Shown here piece by piece: positions 42,758 through 52,724 of a DNA stretch of 64,000 bases. The position numbers and the translations under genes are program-made. This DNA comes from Rhizobium sp. ZPR4 (GTDB lineage Bacteria; Pseudomonadota; Alphaproteobacteria; Rhizobiales; Rhizobiaceae), in contig NZ_CP157967.1 in the NCBI RefSeq assembly GCF_040215725.1, positions 620,001 to 684,000 on the forward strand, read 5' to 3'. Positions within the stretch are counted from its first letter, which is position 1. The number at the start of each line of letters is the position of its first letter. Below the pieces are notes generated by a model. It was given only the letters and a program-made list of their open reading frames with translations. It had not been told where the DNA came from and ran no database searches.

Positions 42758-43426
42758 ATGACTGAGTACAGAGGCATCCGTTGGGCCTATGATCGTTATG
42801 AGATTATCGCAGACGGCATCGTCAACGGTGTCGGCGTGGTCTTCGCGCTGATCGGCGCCACCGTGCTGATTTTTTATGCGACGGTCTGGAGTTCCTACGG
42901 CGAAATTGCCGCCGCATGGATCTATGGCGTCGGCTTGGTGCTGACGCTCGGAATGTCCTTCACCTACAATCTGTGGCCAGTATCCCGGACGAAATGGTTT
43001 CTCCGCCGTTTCGACCACTCTTTCATCTATGTTCTGATCGCCGCTACCTACACGCCGTTTCTGGAGCGGGGATCCGAGGACCCACTGCTGCTTGGCGTGC
43101 TGATTTCCGTCTGGGTCTTTGCGGCGTTCGGCATCGTCCTGAAAGTCCTTTTTCCGGGACGCTTCGATCGGCTGGCGATCCTGCTCTACCTTGCGATGGG
43201 CTGGAGCGGCATCCTTGTTGCCAAGCCGGTTTCCATGCATATCCCGTTTGCCTCGATGCTGCTCATCGTCATCGGCGGCGTGATCTATTCGCTCGGCGTG
43301 ATTTTTCATGTCTGGGAAAAGCTACGCTTCCAGAATGCGATCTGGCATGGTTTCGTCGTTGCCGCCGCTGCCGTACATTACTCTGCGGTGCTGACCTGCT
43401 TCAGCCTGTCGCCGGAAAACTTTTGA
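42758..43426 (+). CDS. Hemolysin III / PAQR-type membrane protein
   Basis: A 222-residue protein with seven membrane segments in the hemolysin III (YqfA) pattern. Family landmarks are RYEIIADGIVNGVGVVFALI (near 14), LWPVSRTKWFLRRFDHSFIY with RRFDHSFIY conserved, and a late His in IWHGFVVAAAAVHY. The Asp and His residues of the FDH and WH motifs bind zinc in PAQR proteins. The bacterial role is unknown, perhaps membrane fluidity control. It overlaps the convergent secreted-protein gene by 26 bases. Confidence 0.85.
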   Translation: MTEYRGIRWAYDRYEIIADGIVNGVGVVFALIGATVLIFYATVWSSYGEIAAAWIYGVGLVLTLGMSFTYNLWPVSRTKWFLRRFDHSFIYVLIAATYTPFLERGSEDPLLLGVLISVWVFAAFGIVLKVLFPGRFDRLAILLYLAMGWSGILVAKPVSMHIPFASMLLIVIGGVIYSLGVIFHVWEKLRFQNAIWHGFVVAAAAVHYSAVLTCFSLSPENF

Positions 43427-43916
43427 CGATCTCAGCCGTTGGCGTGCACTTCTTCGTCGAGCGGAGGCTGCGCACCAGGCGCATGACGACTGCATCGTAG
43501 CGCTGCATATCGGCTTTCGAATAATCCATCTGGAAGAAGGCGGCGGCGCCATTGCAGAGTGCGACCCCACGGACATAGACGATGCGCCCCTGCCTGGTGC
43601 CGGAAAAGCTGATGCCGCGCGAATTCGATTTCGAGTAGGAAATCTTCCAGCCCTGGTCTCTGGCAAGCGCCACGCGCCCGTTCGCTTCCGATGCAAAATC
43701 ACCATTGGCAACCATTGTGCCGAAGACCTGCAGCGAAGCGGAGCGATCTGCCGGTGACAGCGAAAGCCGGTCGGTATCTTCGGAAGAGGCGGTGAGATGG
43801 AATTCCGACGGCAGCTCGATCGCGTAGCCGAAGCCTGCATTGTCATAGGACCACCAGTCCGCGGCAAAGGCCGTGGTCGGGGAAAGAAGCAGGAGGGCGA
43901 TCAGGCGGGCGAGCAT
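43401..43916 (-). CDS. Small secreted protein of unknown function
   Basis: A 171-residue protein with a signal peptide (residues 1-18, MLARLIALLLLSPTTAFA). The mature part starts DWWSYDNAGFGYAIELPSEF and includes ASEANGRVALARDQGWKISY and YDAVVMRLVRSLRSTKKC. The layout matches periplasmic beta-rich proteins of rhizobia without a named domain. Two Cys (CNGAAAFF and KKCTP) could pair. It is tail-to-tail with hemolysin III. Confidence 0.75.
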   Translation of the reverse strand: MLARLIALLLLSPTTAFAADWWSYDNAGFGYAIELPSEFHLTASSEDTDRLSLSPADRSASLQVFGTMVANGDFASEANGRVALARDQGWKISYSKSNSRGISFSGTRQGRIVYVRGVALCNGAAAFFQMDYSKADMQRYDAVVMRLVRSLRSTKKCTPTAEIVKSFPATG

Positions 43917-44144
43917 TGCGGTTTCCGGGAGGCAGGATCTGCAAACCGATCAAGATTAGCGCATTTTTCAGCGCGATTTCCATAGCGATTCAGGAAATAC
44001 GCGTAATTTAGCGCAAATTCATTACAGCTTCATTGCGAGCCATGCAGGATCAGCAGGGTAATCTGCGGTAAAGCGAGGCCCAGGCGGCCATTGCGAGCCT
44101 CCGAAAAGTCCGCGATGTCCTGCAACCCCTGCGGTCATTGGCAT

Positions 44145-44180
44145 GGAAAACCGATTTCGGTGGTTTACGTCCGGTTTTCC
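44145..44180. promoter_or_regulatory. Inverted repeat in the mrp operon leader
   Basis: A nine-bp inverted repeat, GGAAAACCG (44145-44153) and CGGTTTTCC (44172-44180), lies about 100 bases upstream of mrpA. It could be an operator or an mRNA hairpin. The rest of the 360-bp gap (43917-44276) is AT-rich around 43960-44030 and shows no gene. Confidence 0.4.
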
Positions 44181-44276
44181 CTTGTCGGGACTTGAGGCGA
44201 TGTGTCCTTTCGCCTATCCCTTCAAGACCGCTCCGGCTCTGCCGGATTCTGCATGAACGTTCAGTTAGGGGGGAGC

Positions 44277-46673
44277 ATGGCCGCCGCCACCGCGGGCCTG
44301 ACATTCCTGGCTTTATGCCTGCCCTTTCTCGGTGCGCTGATCGCGCCGGTTGTCGTTCGGCGTTTGGGCCACAATGCGGCATGGCCCCTGGCGCTGCTTC
44401 CCGCTCTCGCATTTCTGCATTTCTCGAGCTTTCTTCCCGCCGTTGCTGCCGGACATGCGGAACTCGGCGGCTTTGATTGGGTCCCAAGCCTTGATCTCCG
44501 GTTTTCCTGGCTGATTGACGGCCTGTCGCTGACCTTTGCGCTGCTTATCACCGGCATCGGCACGCTGATCGTCCTTTATGCCGGCGGCTATCTGAAGGGG
44601 CATGCCGATCTCGGCCGCTTCTTCTCCTTCATCTTTCTTTTCATGGGCTCGATGCTCGGCCTCGTCGTCTCGGACAGCTTCCTCACGCTATTCGTCTTCT
44701 GGGAGTTGACCTCGATCACCTCCTTCCTGCTGATCGGCTTCGATCATCATCGGGAAGCGTCGCGACGGGCCGCACTGCAGGCGCTCGTCGTCACCGGCGG
44801 CGGCGGTTTGCTCTTGCTGGCGGGCCTGCTGCTGATCTGGCAGGTGACCGGCATCGGCGCGATGTCCGACCTTCTGAAGGCCGGCGACGCCCTGCGTGCA
44901 AGCCCGTTCTACCTCGCAGCCCTCATTCTTGTGCTCGGCGGCGCCTTCACCAAATCGGCGCAGTTTCCGTTTCACTTCTGGCTGCCGAATGCCATGGAGG
45001 CGCCGACACCCGTATCGGCCTATCTCCACTCGGCAACCATGGTGAAGGCCGGTGTCTATCTTCTCATGCGGCTCAATCCGGCCATGGGCGGAACCATGGC
45101 CTGGCAGACGATCCTGCCGATCTTCGGTGCGGCGACGCTGCTGGTCGGGACCTTGCTTGCGATCCGCCAGACCGATCTGAAGCTGAAGCTCGCCTATACG
45201 ACGGTTTCCTCGCTTGGCCTGCTGGTGCTGCTCACCGGCTTCGGCACCGATTATGCCGTCGAAGCTGCCGTCCTCTATCTGGTGGCGCATTCCCTGTTCA
45301 AAGGCGCCCTGTTCATGGTCGCCGGCATCGTTGATCATGAGACGGGAACGCGCGATATCACCCGGCTGGGCGGCTTGCGCGCCGCCATGCCGCTGACCTT
45401 TGCGGCTGCGCTGGTTGCCGCTGTATCGATGGGCGGCCTGCCGCCGGCTTTCGGCTTCCTTGCCAAGGAAGAGATTTACGCAGCGCTGGCGCAGGCATCG
45501 CCCGGGCCGATCATCCTCACGATCATCGCCGTGGCCGGCAATGCGCTGATGTTCGCCATCGCCTTTGCCGTCGCGCTGAAGCCCTTTATTGGCCCGCTCA
45601 CCGAGACGCCTCATCAGCCGCATGAGGCGCCGCCACTGCTCTGGCTGGGGCCGGTGGTCCTTGCTCTTCTAGGTCTCCTGTCGGCTTTGTTTTCGGGCCA
45701 GTGGCACGATTATGTCTCTTCGCCGATGGCAAGTGCGGTTGGCGGCAAGGCGCTGGAAATCTCGGTGTCTCTGATCCCGCATCTTGGTCTGCCTCTGGCG
45801 CTTTCGCTGGTCACCGTACTGATCGGCATCATCGTCTACTGGCAGCTCGATCGCGCCCGCTTCCTGATGTCCGTTATCCTGCGTATCCTCGGGCCAGGAC
45901 CTGATCGCGGTTTCGACGGCTTCATCTCCGGACTGGTGCGGCTGTCGCACGGTGTCTCTCGCCTCCTGCAGCCCGGCAGGCTGGAGATCTACGTCACCGT
46001 CACCTTCCTCTGCCTGGCGGCAATGCTGTTGATCCCGCTTACGGTCCACGGCGAACTACCCGCCATGCCGGCCTGGCCGAATCTGCAATGGCATGAGGCG
46101 ACGATCTTCCTGATCGCCATCATTGGTGTTGCCGCGGTTGTCTTTGCGCGAGACCGGCTGACGGCGATCGTGTCGCTCGGCATTCAGGGTTTCGCCGTCG
46201 CGGTGATCTTCCTGCTGTTCGGCGCGCCGGATCTGTCCTTCACCCAGTTCATGGTGGAGACGCTTGCAGTCGTGATCCTGGCGCTTGTCATGACGCGGCT
46301 GCGCCTTTCGCCGTCCGATCGCCGGTCGCCGCTTGCCAGGATCGGCCACGCCGCGCTCGCCATTGCCTGCGGCGTCGGCTTTGCGCTTCTCCTGCTGAAG
46401 ACGACTGAGGCGCCGTTCGACCTGACGCTGACCGCCTTCTTCAATCAATATTCGAAGCTGATCGCGCATGGCGACAATGTGGTCAACGTTATCATCGTCG
46501 ACTTTCGCGGCACGGACACGCTCGGCGAGATCGCCGTCGTTGCCATGACCGGGCTTGCCATCCTGGCGCTGATCCGCATCCGCGCCGGCGGCGAGCACAG
46601 GCTCGCGGCCAACGATCCTGATCTTGAGGAGAAGACCGGTCTCGGCGAAGGGATGGAGGCGAAGCGCTCATGA
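44277..46673 (+). CDS. mrpA: Mrp antiporter subunit A
   Basis: A 798-residue membrane protein, the largest subunit of the Mrp cation/proton antiporter, related to complex I NuoL. The conserved proton-path residues are visible: Glu in [17 protein letters not shown] (near residue 145) and Lys in [20 protein letters not shown] (near 225), plus [18 protein letters not shown]. The C-terminal third carries the MrpA-specific and MrpB-like domains (from about 610, [20 protein letters not shown]). The start at 44277 follows AGGGGGGAG; an ATG eight codons earlier is an alternative. It overlaps mrpB by four bases. Confidence 0.93.
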   Translation: MAAATAGLTFLALCLPFLGALIAPVVVRRLGHNAAWPLALLPALAFLHFSSFLPAVAAGHAELGGFDWVPSLDLRFSWLIDGLSLTFALLITGIGTLIVLYAGGYLKGHADLGRFFSFIFLFMGSMLGLVVSDSFLTLFVFWELTSITSFLLIGFDHHREASRRAALQALVVTGGGGLLLLAGLLLIWQVTGIGAMSDLLKAGDALRASPFYLAALILVLGGAFTKSAQFPFHFWLPNAMEAPTPVSAYLHSATMVKAGVYLLMRLNPAMGGTMAWQTILPIFGAATLLVGTLLAIRQTDLKLKLAYTTVSSLGLLVLLTGFGTDYAVEAAVLYLVAHSLFKGALFMVAGIVDHETGTRDITRLGGLRAAMPLTFAAALVAAVSMGGLPPAFGFLAKEEIYAALAQASPGPIILTIIAVAGNALMFAIAFAVALKPFIGPLTETPHQPHEAPPLLWLGPVVLALLGLLSALFSGQWHDYVSSPMASAVGGKALEISVSLIPHLGLPLALSLVTVLIGIIVYWQLDRARFLMSVILRILGPGPDRGFDGFISGLVRLSHGVSRLLQPGRLEIYVTVTFLCLAAMLLIPLTVHGELPAMPAWPNLQWHEATIFLIAIIGVAAVVFARDRLTAIVSLGIQGFAVAVIFLLFGAPDLSFTQFMVETLAVVILALVMTRLRLSPSDRRSPLARIGHAALAIACGVGFALLLLKTTEAPFDLTLTAFFNQYSKLIAHGDNVVNVIIVDFRGTDTLGEIAVVAMTGLAILALIRIRAGGEHRLAANDPDLEEKTGLGEGMEAKRS

Positions 46674-47089
46674 ATACGCTGATCTTCCGCACCGCCGCCC
46701 CGTTTCTGACGGCCCTGATGCTGCTCTTCTCCGTCTTCGTGCTGCTGCGTGGCCACAATGAGCCTGGCGGCGGTTTCATTGGCGGCCTGATTGCCGCCTC
46801 CGCCTTTGCGATCTACGGCATTGCCTGCGGCGTCACGGCGGTCCGGCGCGCGATCATCTTTCATCCGCTGGCGATTGCCGGCTTCGGCCTGCTCGCCTCG
46901 ACCCTTGCCGGCCTCATCTCCGTCTTCGCCGGCGTGCCGTTCATGACGGGGCTCTGGATCTATCCGCACTTGTTCGGCGTCGAAGTCCCGCTTTCCACCG
47001 TCATGCTTTTCGATATCGGCGTCTATCTGGTCGTCGTCGGCGCCATCACCTCGATCGCGCTCGCGCTCGAAGAGCGGGAGGTGGATTGA
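46670..47089 (+). CDS. mrpB: Mrp antiporter subunit B
   Basis: A 139-residue protein with four membrane segments. The family signature is [20 protein letters not shown] (near residue 24). [20 protein letters not shown] and the end [17 protein letters not shown] match MnhB/MrpB. It overlaps both neighbours by four bases (ATGA), so translation is coupled through mrpA, B and C. Confidence 0.93.
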   Translation: MNTLIFRTAAPFLTALMLLFSVFVLLRGHNEPGGGFIGGLIAASAFAIYGIACGVTAVRRAIIFHPLAIAGFGLLASTLAGLISVFAGVPFMTGLWIYPHLFGVEVPLSTVMLFDIGVYLVVVGAITSIALALEEREVD

Positions 47090-47466
47090 TGGAGGCCGTC
47101 TTTGCCGTTGTCGTCGGCTTCTTCTTCTCCGCCGCCATCTATCTGATGCTGTCGCGGTACTCGATCCGCATCATGCTCGGCATCGCGATCCTCGGCAATG
47201 CCGTCAACCTTCTGCTGTTCACCGCCGGCCGGGTCACGCCCGAAGTGCCGCCCATCATTCAGAGAGGTGCGACCGCGCTCGATCTTGCAGCCGCCAATCC
47301 GCTGCCGCAGGCGTTGATCCTGACAGCGATCGTCATCTCTTTCTCGTTCCTCGCCTTTTTGCTTGTCCTGACTTATCGGGCCTATCAGGCCTTGAAGACC
47401 GACAATACGTGTGAGATGCGGCTCGCCGAACCGGAGGAGCGGCCGTTGCCGCCCTTGGGGTACTGA
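47086..47466 (+). CDS. mrpC: Mrp antiporter subunit C
   Basis: A 126-residue protein related to complex I NuoK, with three membrane segments. [20 protein letters not shown] then [12 protein letters not shown] (near residues 20-50) is the NuoK/MrpC motif, and [20 protein letters not shown] (near 67) is typical. The C-terminal tail is hydrophilic ([12 protein letters not shown]). It overlaps mrpB by four bases; mrpD follows after four bases. Confidence 0.92.
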   Translation: MMEAVFAVVVGFFFSAAIYLMLSRYSIRIMLGIAILGNAVNLLLFTAGRVTPEVPPIIQRGATALDLAAANPLPQALILTAIVISFSFLAFLLVLTYRAYQALKTDNTCEMRLAEPEERPLPPLGY

Positions 47467-47470
47467 CGCT

Positions 47471-49033
47471 ATGGCTGGACCCACGGATACCGCGGTTGAT
47501 CTCTCCCACGCGCTGGTTGCCGCGCCGATACCGCTGGAGCATTGGCTGGTGATATCGCCGGTCGCCCTGTGTATCGGGCTCGGCGCGATCCTTCTGATGC
47601 TGCGCAACCGCACCGAATGGCACGCGGCCATCGCTATTCCCGGCTTGCTCCTGCTGGTGCTGATCGATGCGGCCTTGCTCTACAGGGTCGTCAGCGACGG
47701 TGCTGTGACGATGGTCATGGGGCGATGGCTGCCGCCCTTCGGCATTGCCTTCAGCGTCGATATTTTCGGCGCGCTCATGGCTTTGGCCGCGGCGATCGTA
47801 GCACTTGCTGCGAGTGTCCATTCAATTGGCGAAATCACAGTGAGCGGTCGGCGATATGGTTTCTTTCCATTTCTGATGTTGCTGCTCGCCGGCGTCAGCG
47901 GCGCCTTTCTGACAGGCGATGTTTTCAACCTTTATGTCTGGTTTGAGGTATTGCTGATCTCGTCCTTCGGGCTGCTCATCCTCGGCTCGGAGCCGGAGCA
48001 GATCGACGGAGCGTTGAAATATGCCGTACTGAACCTGATCGCCACCACGCTCTTTCTCGTCTCCGTCGGCTATCTCTATGCCGTCTTCGGCACGCTCAAC
48101 ATGGCCGATATCGCCATGAAGGCGAGGGCGGGGGAGAGTGCCGCGCCGCTGATGACGCTGGCCGGCCTGTTCCTTCTGGCCTTCGGCATGAAGGCCGCCG
48201 CCTTCCCGGTCAATTTCTGGCTCCCAGCCTCCTATCACACGCCTCGCATCACCGTTTCGGCCCTCTTCGCCGGACTGCTGACCAAGGTCGGCATCTATGC
48301 GCTCATCCGGGTTCTGGTCATGCTGCTGCCGGTCGAACGGGCAGGGCTCAGCCCGCTCATCACCGTCATCGCGATTGCAACCATGCTTGTCGGCGTGGTG
48401 GGTGCGCTGGGTGCAAACGATATCCGCCGGATGCTCGGTTATATCGTCATTTCAGGCATCGGAACGATGCTGGCGGGCATCGCTCTCGGCAGTGCCGATG
48501 GTCTCAGCGGGGCGATCTTCTATGCGCTGCATTCGATGGTGTTGATGACCGCGCTTTATCTGGTCGCGGGGCAGGCGGCTCGGCTCGGCGGCGGGTTTTC
48601 GCTCGCAGCCCTCAGCGGGCTCTATCGCCGCAGCGGCTGGTTTGCCGGTCTCTCTCTCGTGTTGTTCTTCGCCATCAGCGGCCTGCCGCCCTTTTCGGGC
48701 TTTTGGCCCAAGGTGGTGCTGGTCAAGGCGGCGCTTGCAGCGGGTGCCTGGTGGCTCGCCGGAACAATCCTTTTGGTCGGTTTCCTGACGACGATCGTCT
48801 TTGGAAGGGTATTTCTTCTCGCCTACTGGCGCCCTGCGACCGTCGACGTCAGGGCGGCGGAGCCGATTGCGTGGCAGGCAGCGCTCCCGCTCATTGTTCT
48901 TTCGCTGCTTGTCGTCGGCTTCGGCCTGTTCCCGGAATGGCTCCTGCATCTGACGCGGGCCGCCGCTGCCGGGCTGGAGCAGCCGTCGGCTTATCTACGC
49001 TCAGTCTTCCCGGCGGCTGGAGGCGCGCAATGA
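47471..49033 (+). CDS. mrpD: Mrp antiporter subunit D
   Basis: A 520-residue NuoN/NuoM-like subunit with about 14 membrane segments. The key acidic residue is in LYVWFEVLLISSFGLLILG (near 157) and the Lys in FGMKAAAFPVNFWLPASYHT (near 240); LGANDIRRMLGYIVISGIGT is also conserved. It works with MrpA in proton and cation exchange. The ATG at 47471 is in the short spacer after mrpC and follows TTGGGG. It overlaps mrpE by four bases. Confidence 0.93.
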   Translation: MAGPTDTAVDLSHALVAAPIPLEHWLVISPVALCIGLGAILLMLRNRTEWHAAIAIPGLLLLVLIDAALLYRVVSDGAVTMVMGRWLPPFGIAFSVDIFGALMALAAAIVALAASVHSIGEITVSGRRYGFFPFLMLLLAGVSGAFLTGDVFNLYVWFEVLLISSFGLLILGSEPEQIDGALKYAVLNLIATTLFLVSVGYLYAVFGTLNMADIAMKARAGESAAPLMTLAGLFLLAFGMKAAAFPVNFWLPASYHTPRITVSALFAGLLTKVGIYALIRVLVMLLPVERAGLSPLITVIAIATMLVGVVGALGANDIRRMLGYIVISGIGTMLAGIALGSADGLSGAIFYALHSMVLMTALYLVAGQAARLGGGFSLAALSGLYRRSGWFAGLSLVLFFAISGLPPFSGFWPKVVLVKAALAAGAWWLAGTILLVGFLTTIVFGRVFLLAYWRPATVDVRAAEPIAWQAALPLIVLSLLVVGFGLFPEWLLHLTRAAAAGLEQPSAYLRSVFPAAGGAQ

Positions 49034-49503
49034 TCCTGTTCGTCGTCAACCTGCTGCTTGCCATCGTCTGGGTTGCCATCACCGGCAGCACCTCCTTCAT
49101 CAATCTGGTGTTCGGCTTCGTCTTGGCGGCAATTGCGCTGGTGATTGTGCGCTCGTCCTATGGGGGTGTCCTTTATCTCGGTCGTATCAGCCGAATTCTC
49201 GTGCTTCTTCTGGTGTTCGTGTGCGAACTCGCCAAGTCGGTCTGGGCGGTCGCCGTGACCGTCATGAGCCCCAGGATGGATGTGAAGCCGGGGATCTTCG
49301 CCTTTCCGCTGACGGTCGACCGCGATTTCGAAATCACGCTGCTTGCCAACCTCATCACCCTGACGCCGGGCACGCTCTCCGTCGACGTCTCCGATGATCG
49401 CAAGACGCTTTACGTTCATGCCCTCGACTGCTCCGATCCGGAGGCCATCATACGCAGCATTGCCGATGGCTTCGAGCGGCGCATCATGGAGGCTTTCCGA
49501 TGA
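49030..49503 (+). CDS. mrpE: Mrp antiporter subunit E
   Basis: A 157-residue subunit with two or three N-terminal membrane segments and a C-terminal cytoplasmic part. The MrpE signature is [20 protein letters not shown] (near residue 105), with [20 protein letters not shown] before it and [14 protein letters not shown] after it. The ATG overlaps the mrpD stop by four bases; the next subunit overlaps by four bases too. Confidence 0.93.
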   Translation: MILFVVNLLLAIVWVAITGSTSFINLVFGFVLAAIALVIVRSSYGGVLYLGRISRILVLLLVFVCELAKSVWAVAVTVMSPRMDVKPGIFAFPLTVDRDFEITLLANLITLTPGTLSVDVSDDRKTLYVHALDCSDPEAIIRSIADGFERRIMEAFR

Positions 49504-49877
49504 TCGCCGCGTCCGTCGTTTCTGCCGCCGCAATGGTGGCGCTCGGCATTCTGAGCATCGCCTTCCTGCTTACGGTCTACCGTGTGGTGATCGGCCCGAC
49601 CTTGCCGGACCGGGTTCTCGCGCTCGATATGCTGGTGGCGATCGCCATCGGCTTCATCGCGGTCATCGCCATCAAGACGGGTTTTACGCTTTATATCGAT
49701 ATTGCCATTTCGCTCGGCCTCGTCGGCTTTCTCGCGACCGTCGCCTTCGCACGGTTTATCCTGACACAGGCGCAGTCGGATGCCGTGCGACGGACCGGCG
49801 CAGGGCCGGATGGGAGTATCGCTGCCGAAGGCAAAAAGACGCGTAAGCACCACGGGCGGAAGAAGGGAGGGCGGTAG
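49500..49877 (+). CDS. mrpF: Mrp antiporter subunit F
   Basis: A 125-residue protein with three membrane segments. The motif [20 protein letters not shown] (near residue 24) identifies MrpF/MnhF. The C-terminal 30 residues are basic and hydrophilic ([15 protein letters not shown]). The last stop base is shared with the GTG start of mrpG. Confidence 0.92.
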   Translation: MIAASVVSAAAMVALGILSIAFLLTVYRVVIGPTLPDRVLALDMLVAIAIGFIAVIAIKTGFTLYIDIAISLGLVGFLATVAFARFILTQAQSDAVRRTGAGPDGSIAAEGKKTRKHHGRKKGGR

Positions 49878-50242
49878 TGGATTTGCTTTGGGCCATCATA
49901 GTAACCGCGCTTCTACTTTCGGGTGCGCTATTCTCGCTCATCGCCGCGATTGGCATCGTGCGTCTCCCCGATCTCTACAGTCGCATGCATGCGGCGTCGA
50001 AGGCGGGTACGGTCGGGTCTGGCCTGTTGCTACTTGCAGTCGGTATCCACTCGCAGGACCTATCGGTCCTGGCAAGAGCATTGGCCGGCTTCGTCTTTTT
50101 CGTGCTGACGGCACCGATTGCGGCACATCTTCTCGCACGCGCGGCACACAAGGCCGGGCATCGGCTGACGCCGCCTTCAGTGCGGGACGAACTGCTGACG
50201 CGGGAGCAAATCACGAAAAGCGCGTATAGAAAGAAGGGCTAA
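49877..50242 (+). CDS. mrpG: Mrp antiporter subunit G
   Basis: A 121-residue protein with three membrane segments. The MrpG/MnhG signature is [20 protein letters not shown] then [16 protein letters not shown] (near residues 22-60). The GTG start at 49877 is supported by GGGAGGGCGG just before it. It is the last gene of the seven-gene operon; no clear terminator follows within 60 bases. Confidence 0.92.
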   Translation: MDLLWAIIVTALLLSGALFSLIAAIGIVRLPDLYSRMHAASKAGTVGSGLLLLAVGIHSQDLSVLARALAGFVFFVLTAPIAAHLLARAAHKAGHRLTPPSVRDELLTREQITKSAYRKKG

Positions 50243-50773
50243 CAAACGCGGAAATTGTTCAGGAAGGAATAGCTGTTCGCGTTATTAGTTATCTGTTTTT
50301 TAATAGATGAAATTTTTGCGAAGAAATGTAGGGATTAAAAACTGGACATTTGGATAAAGAGTGCTAATTCAGATTCAAGTAGAGTTCTGATGTTGAGTTA
50401 GTCTCGACCGGGTTTAAGCTCTCGATGCTTTTATCTTTCTTTGATGAAAAGCTGAGCAAAACTTTCTTCCGGTAAGCGATTAAAGATCGCTATCGCGGTC
50501 GCTAATTCTGATATCAGGCGGCAAGCTGCGGTTTTCTCTCGTATGAGGTCTAGGGGTGGATTTCATGCGGAAAGAAATTTGGTTTTATCCACCGTTTTCT
50601 TGCTGGTGACTGCTACGAATACGAGCAATGCGTTCGCACGGATTGCTCGGCGCTGGGACATAGCGAAATCAACAGATTTCCGTAGCCAAGCGCAAATTAT
50701 ATAGCAACGTTGTGCCCTGCGTGCTCTCCGGAGGCGCGGACGCAGCAGGCAAGCCGATGAACAGGAGAACACA
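50243..50773. other. AT-rich intergenic region upstream of the mucR-type gene
   Basis: This 531-bp region is much richer in A+T than its neighbours, especially 50270-50400 (for example TTTTTAATAGATGAAATTTT). I see no coding sequence in it. Ros/MucR proteins bind AT-rich sites in their own promoters, so it probably holds an extended autoregulatory region and long 5' leader. The last 15 bases carry CAGGAGAACACA before the ATG. Confidence 0.55.
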
Positions 50774-51202
50774 ATGACAGATGCGGCCCTTGGCAACGGG
50801 CAGGAGTTACTGGTTGAACTGACTGCCGACATTGTTGCGGCTTATGTCAGCAACCATGTCGTACCGGTCAGCGACCTTCCGAATTTGATTTCCGACGTAC
50901 ATTCCGCCTTGAGCAGCACCTCGGCTCCGGCACCTGCCGTAACCGTGGTCGAAAAGCAGAAGCCGGCCGTATCCGTTCGTAAATCCGTGCAGGATGACCA
51001 GATCACCTGCCTGGAATGTGGCGGTAGCTTCAAGTCTTTGAAGCGCCATCTCATGACTCATCATGGTCTTTCGCCGGAAGAGTATCGCGAAAAGTGGGAC
51101 CTCGCTGCCGATTATCCGATGGTGGCGCCAGCCTATGCGGAAGCCCGTTCGCGCCTGGCAAAGGAAATGGGCCTCGGCCAGCGTCGCAAGCGCGGCCGCT
51201 GA
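50774..51202 (+). CDS. mucR: Ros/MucR-family zinc-finger transcriptional regulator
   Basis: A 142-residue regulator. The prokaryotic C2H2 zinc finger is [20 protein letters not shown] (about residues 77-96), Cys-X2-Cys then two His. It is followed by [20 protein letters not shown], conserved in Ros, RosR and MucR. The N-terminal oligomerisation domain starts [20 protein letters not shown]. These proteins act as H-NS-like silencers that control exopolysaccharide, motility, cell cycle and virulence or symbiosis genes. Rhizobial genomes usually have several paralogues, so the name rosR may apply instead. Confidence 0.9.
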   Translation: MTDAALGNGQELLVELTADIVAAYVSNHVVPVSDLPNLISDVHSALSSTSAPAPAVTVVEKQKPAVSVRKSVQDDQITCLECGGSFKSLKRHLMTHHGLSPEEYREKWDLAADYPMVAPAYAEARSRLAKEMGLGQRRKRGR

Positions 51203-51277
51203 GAGTTCCATAACGAGCTTGAAGATAACCCGGCTCTCAGGTCGGGTTATCCCTATGCTGGTCGCAGGTGCGGCGGC

Positions 51278-51700
51278 CTATACCGCGGCCCTGACACGAG
51301 CTTCCTCGCGAATGCGTTTGATCATAGAGCGCAATCCGTTGGCGCGCTGCGAGGAGAGATGCTCCACCAGCCCGATCTTCCCGAAGACATCGAGTGCGTC
51401 GAGAGCCGCGATTTCCGAAGCTGGCTTGCCGGAATAGGTGGCGAGCACGATCGCCACCAGCCCGCGCACGATATGTGCGTCTGAATCACCTTCAAAGGTC
51501 AGTATCGGATTGTCTGGATCGCCAGATGCATGCGTGACGAGCCAGACTTGGCTCGCACAGCCCTGCACCTTGTTTTCCAGCGTCCGCTTTTCCTCCGGCA
51601 GATCGGGCAGCGCCTTGCCGAGCTCGATCACAAAGCGATAGCGATCCTCCCATTCGTCCAGGAAGGAAAAGTCTTCGATGATCTTCTCAAGCGGTATCAT
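51278..51700 (-). CDS. sufE: SufE-family sulfur acceptor protein
   Basis: A 140-residue protein. The sulfur-accepting Cys is in LENKVQGCASQVWLVTH (near residue 51). DFSFLDEWEDRYRFVIELGK begins the fold and VRGLVAIVLATYSGKPASEI (near 77) is conserved. SufE takes sulfane sulfur from SufS and passes it to the SufBCD scaffold for Fe-S cluster assembly. The remaining suf genes are not in this window, as is usual in rhizobia. The start at 51700 matches the family; it is monocistronic, downstream of a terminator. Confidence 0.9.
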   Translation of the reverse strand: MIPLEKIIEDFSFLDEWEDRYRFVIELGKALPDLPEEKRTLENKVQGCASQVWLVTHASGDPDNPILTFEGDSDAHIVRGLVAIVLATYSGKPASEIAALDALDVFGKIGLVEHLSSQRANGLRSMIKRIREEARVRAAV

Positions 51701-51776
51701 TGCAGCAGTCCAGATTGTCCATTGTCTTGGATATAGGCGAAACGGTGCCCGATTTGAACCCGGGACGACAAAGAAC

Positions 51777-51803
51777 GCCGCTGACCATAAAAAGGTCAGC
51801 GGC
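51777..51803 (-). terminator. Terminator of the DUF5330 gene
   Basis: A 10-bp perfect stem, GCCGCTGACC and GGTCAGCGGC, has a seven-base loop. On the minus strand it is followed by GTTCTTTGT, 29 bases after the DUF5330 stop codon. Confidence 0.8.
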
Positions 51804-51831
51804 GCTGAAGTTGGGGCCAATGAAAGAAATG

Positions 51832-52296
51832 TCAGATGTGCGGGCGCGGCATCGGCAGCGGAATGGAGGACGGCAGCTTGACCGTGCCGGTCACGACGAC
51901 GTCGGCGTTTTCGGTGCCGGTGATGCGCTTGGCCGGCATCGGCTGGGTCACGGCGGCAACCTGATCGGCGTTTGTGCGAGCTGCTGCGGCATTAGCCTCC
52001 GCGGCTGACTGCTGATCCTTGAAGTGGCGGCCAAGCAGGTCGTAGGCAACGCGGGCGCCGTCGCCAACCTGATATCCGAGAGCGGTCAGCGTTTCGCCGC
52101 CTTTGGCACAGACATCCGGCTTCTCGTTGCACATGGCGCCGACATATTGCACGACGCCAGATGCAGCCGAAATCGCATCGGAAACCTGTACCGTTGGTTC
52201 ACCGCCCGGACGAGGCCCGCCTTCGGGTTTTGCAAAGATCGGCAGGAACATGAGGACCAGCGAAAACCAGAACCCTGCTCTAATCAGAAACCACAT
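51832..52296 (-). CDS. DUF5330 protein
   Basis: A 154-residue protein with an N-terminal membrane anchor or signal (residues 3-20, FLIRAGFWFSLVLMFLPIFA). VQVSDAISAASGVVQYVGAM then CNEKPDVCAKGGETLTALGY (near residues 36-75) is the DUF5330 core of Rhizobiales, with two Cys. The tail is Ala-rich, then Pro-rich (SSIPLPMPRPHI). The function is unknown. Confidence 0.85.
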   Translation of the reverse strand: MWFLIRAGFWFSLVLMFLPIFAKPEGGPRPGGEPTVQVSDAISAASGVVQYVGAMCNEKPDVCAKGGETLTALGYQVGDGARVAYDLLGRHFKDQQSAAEANAAAARTNADQVAAVTQPMPAKRITGTENADVVVTGTVKLPSSIPLPMPRPHI

Positions 52297-52724
52297 CGCC
52301 TAGCCCATCCTCTCTGTCGCTCGGCTCGAGCGCCGATTCGGACTTGCCCGTCCGATCTGGTTCGAACCCTATCTGGCAGAGGACAACAGCGCTTTTCAAA
52401 ACCCGGCAGCATTTTCTGCAATTTTGATTCAAATTTTAGCTTTCCGGCTTTGAACAGCATTTGGTTCAAATTGTAGCGATTGATGTTAAGCATGTCTCGC
52501 CCGATGCTGTTGATATGCAGGGCTTTGCGGATGCAAGCCCTGCCGCAAAAGTTAACGCGCGGCGGAAATACGAATAAAATCCGTTGCTTACCCGCTGTTA
52601 ACCACAAAAAACAAAGGTCCTTTATTCTGCATCAAAACGGGATTTTGCGGCCTTTTCGGCGGCTCGGCACGTTCCTTCTTTATTCTTTCCTTAAGTCGGC
52701 GGGGCCTATTGTGCAGTCCAATAA
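52297..52724. other. Intergenic region upstream of the histidine kinase gene
   Basis: This 428-bp gap is AT-rich from about 52420. Two near-identical stretches, TTGATTCAAATTTTAG (about 52423-52439) and TTGGTTCAAATTGTAG (about 52462-52477), form an imperfect direct repeat. TTAACCA at 52598-52604 equals a CtrA half-site; a second half-site at the correct spacing is not evident. No gene is seen. Confidence 0.4.

Noticed and set aside
44277..50242. Mrp operon as a complex I fragment
   Set aside because: MrpB, E, F and G signatures are present with mrpA-D in canonical order, which identifies an antiporter and not NADH dehydrogenase.
50563..50832. Open frame on the minus strand in the AT-rich gap
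   Set aside because: It overlaps the start of the mucR-type gene, has no ribosome site and no recognisable domain.
51745..51775. Sequence like a tRNA T-arm (GGTTCAAATC on the minus strand)
   Set aside because: The 5-bp T-stem does not pair correctly and no acceptor, D or anticodon arms can be built around it.
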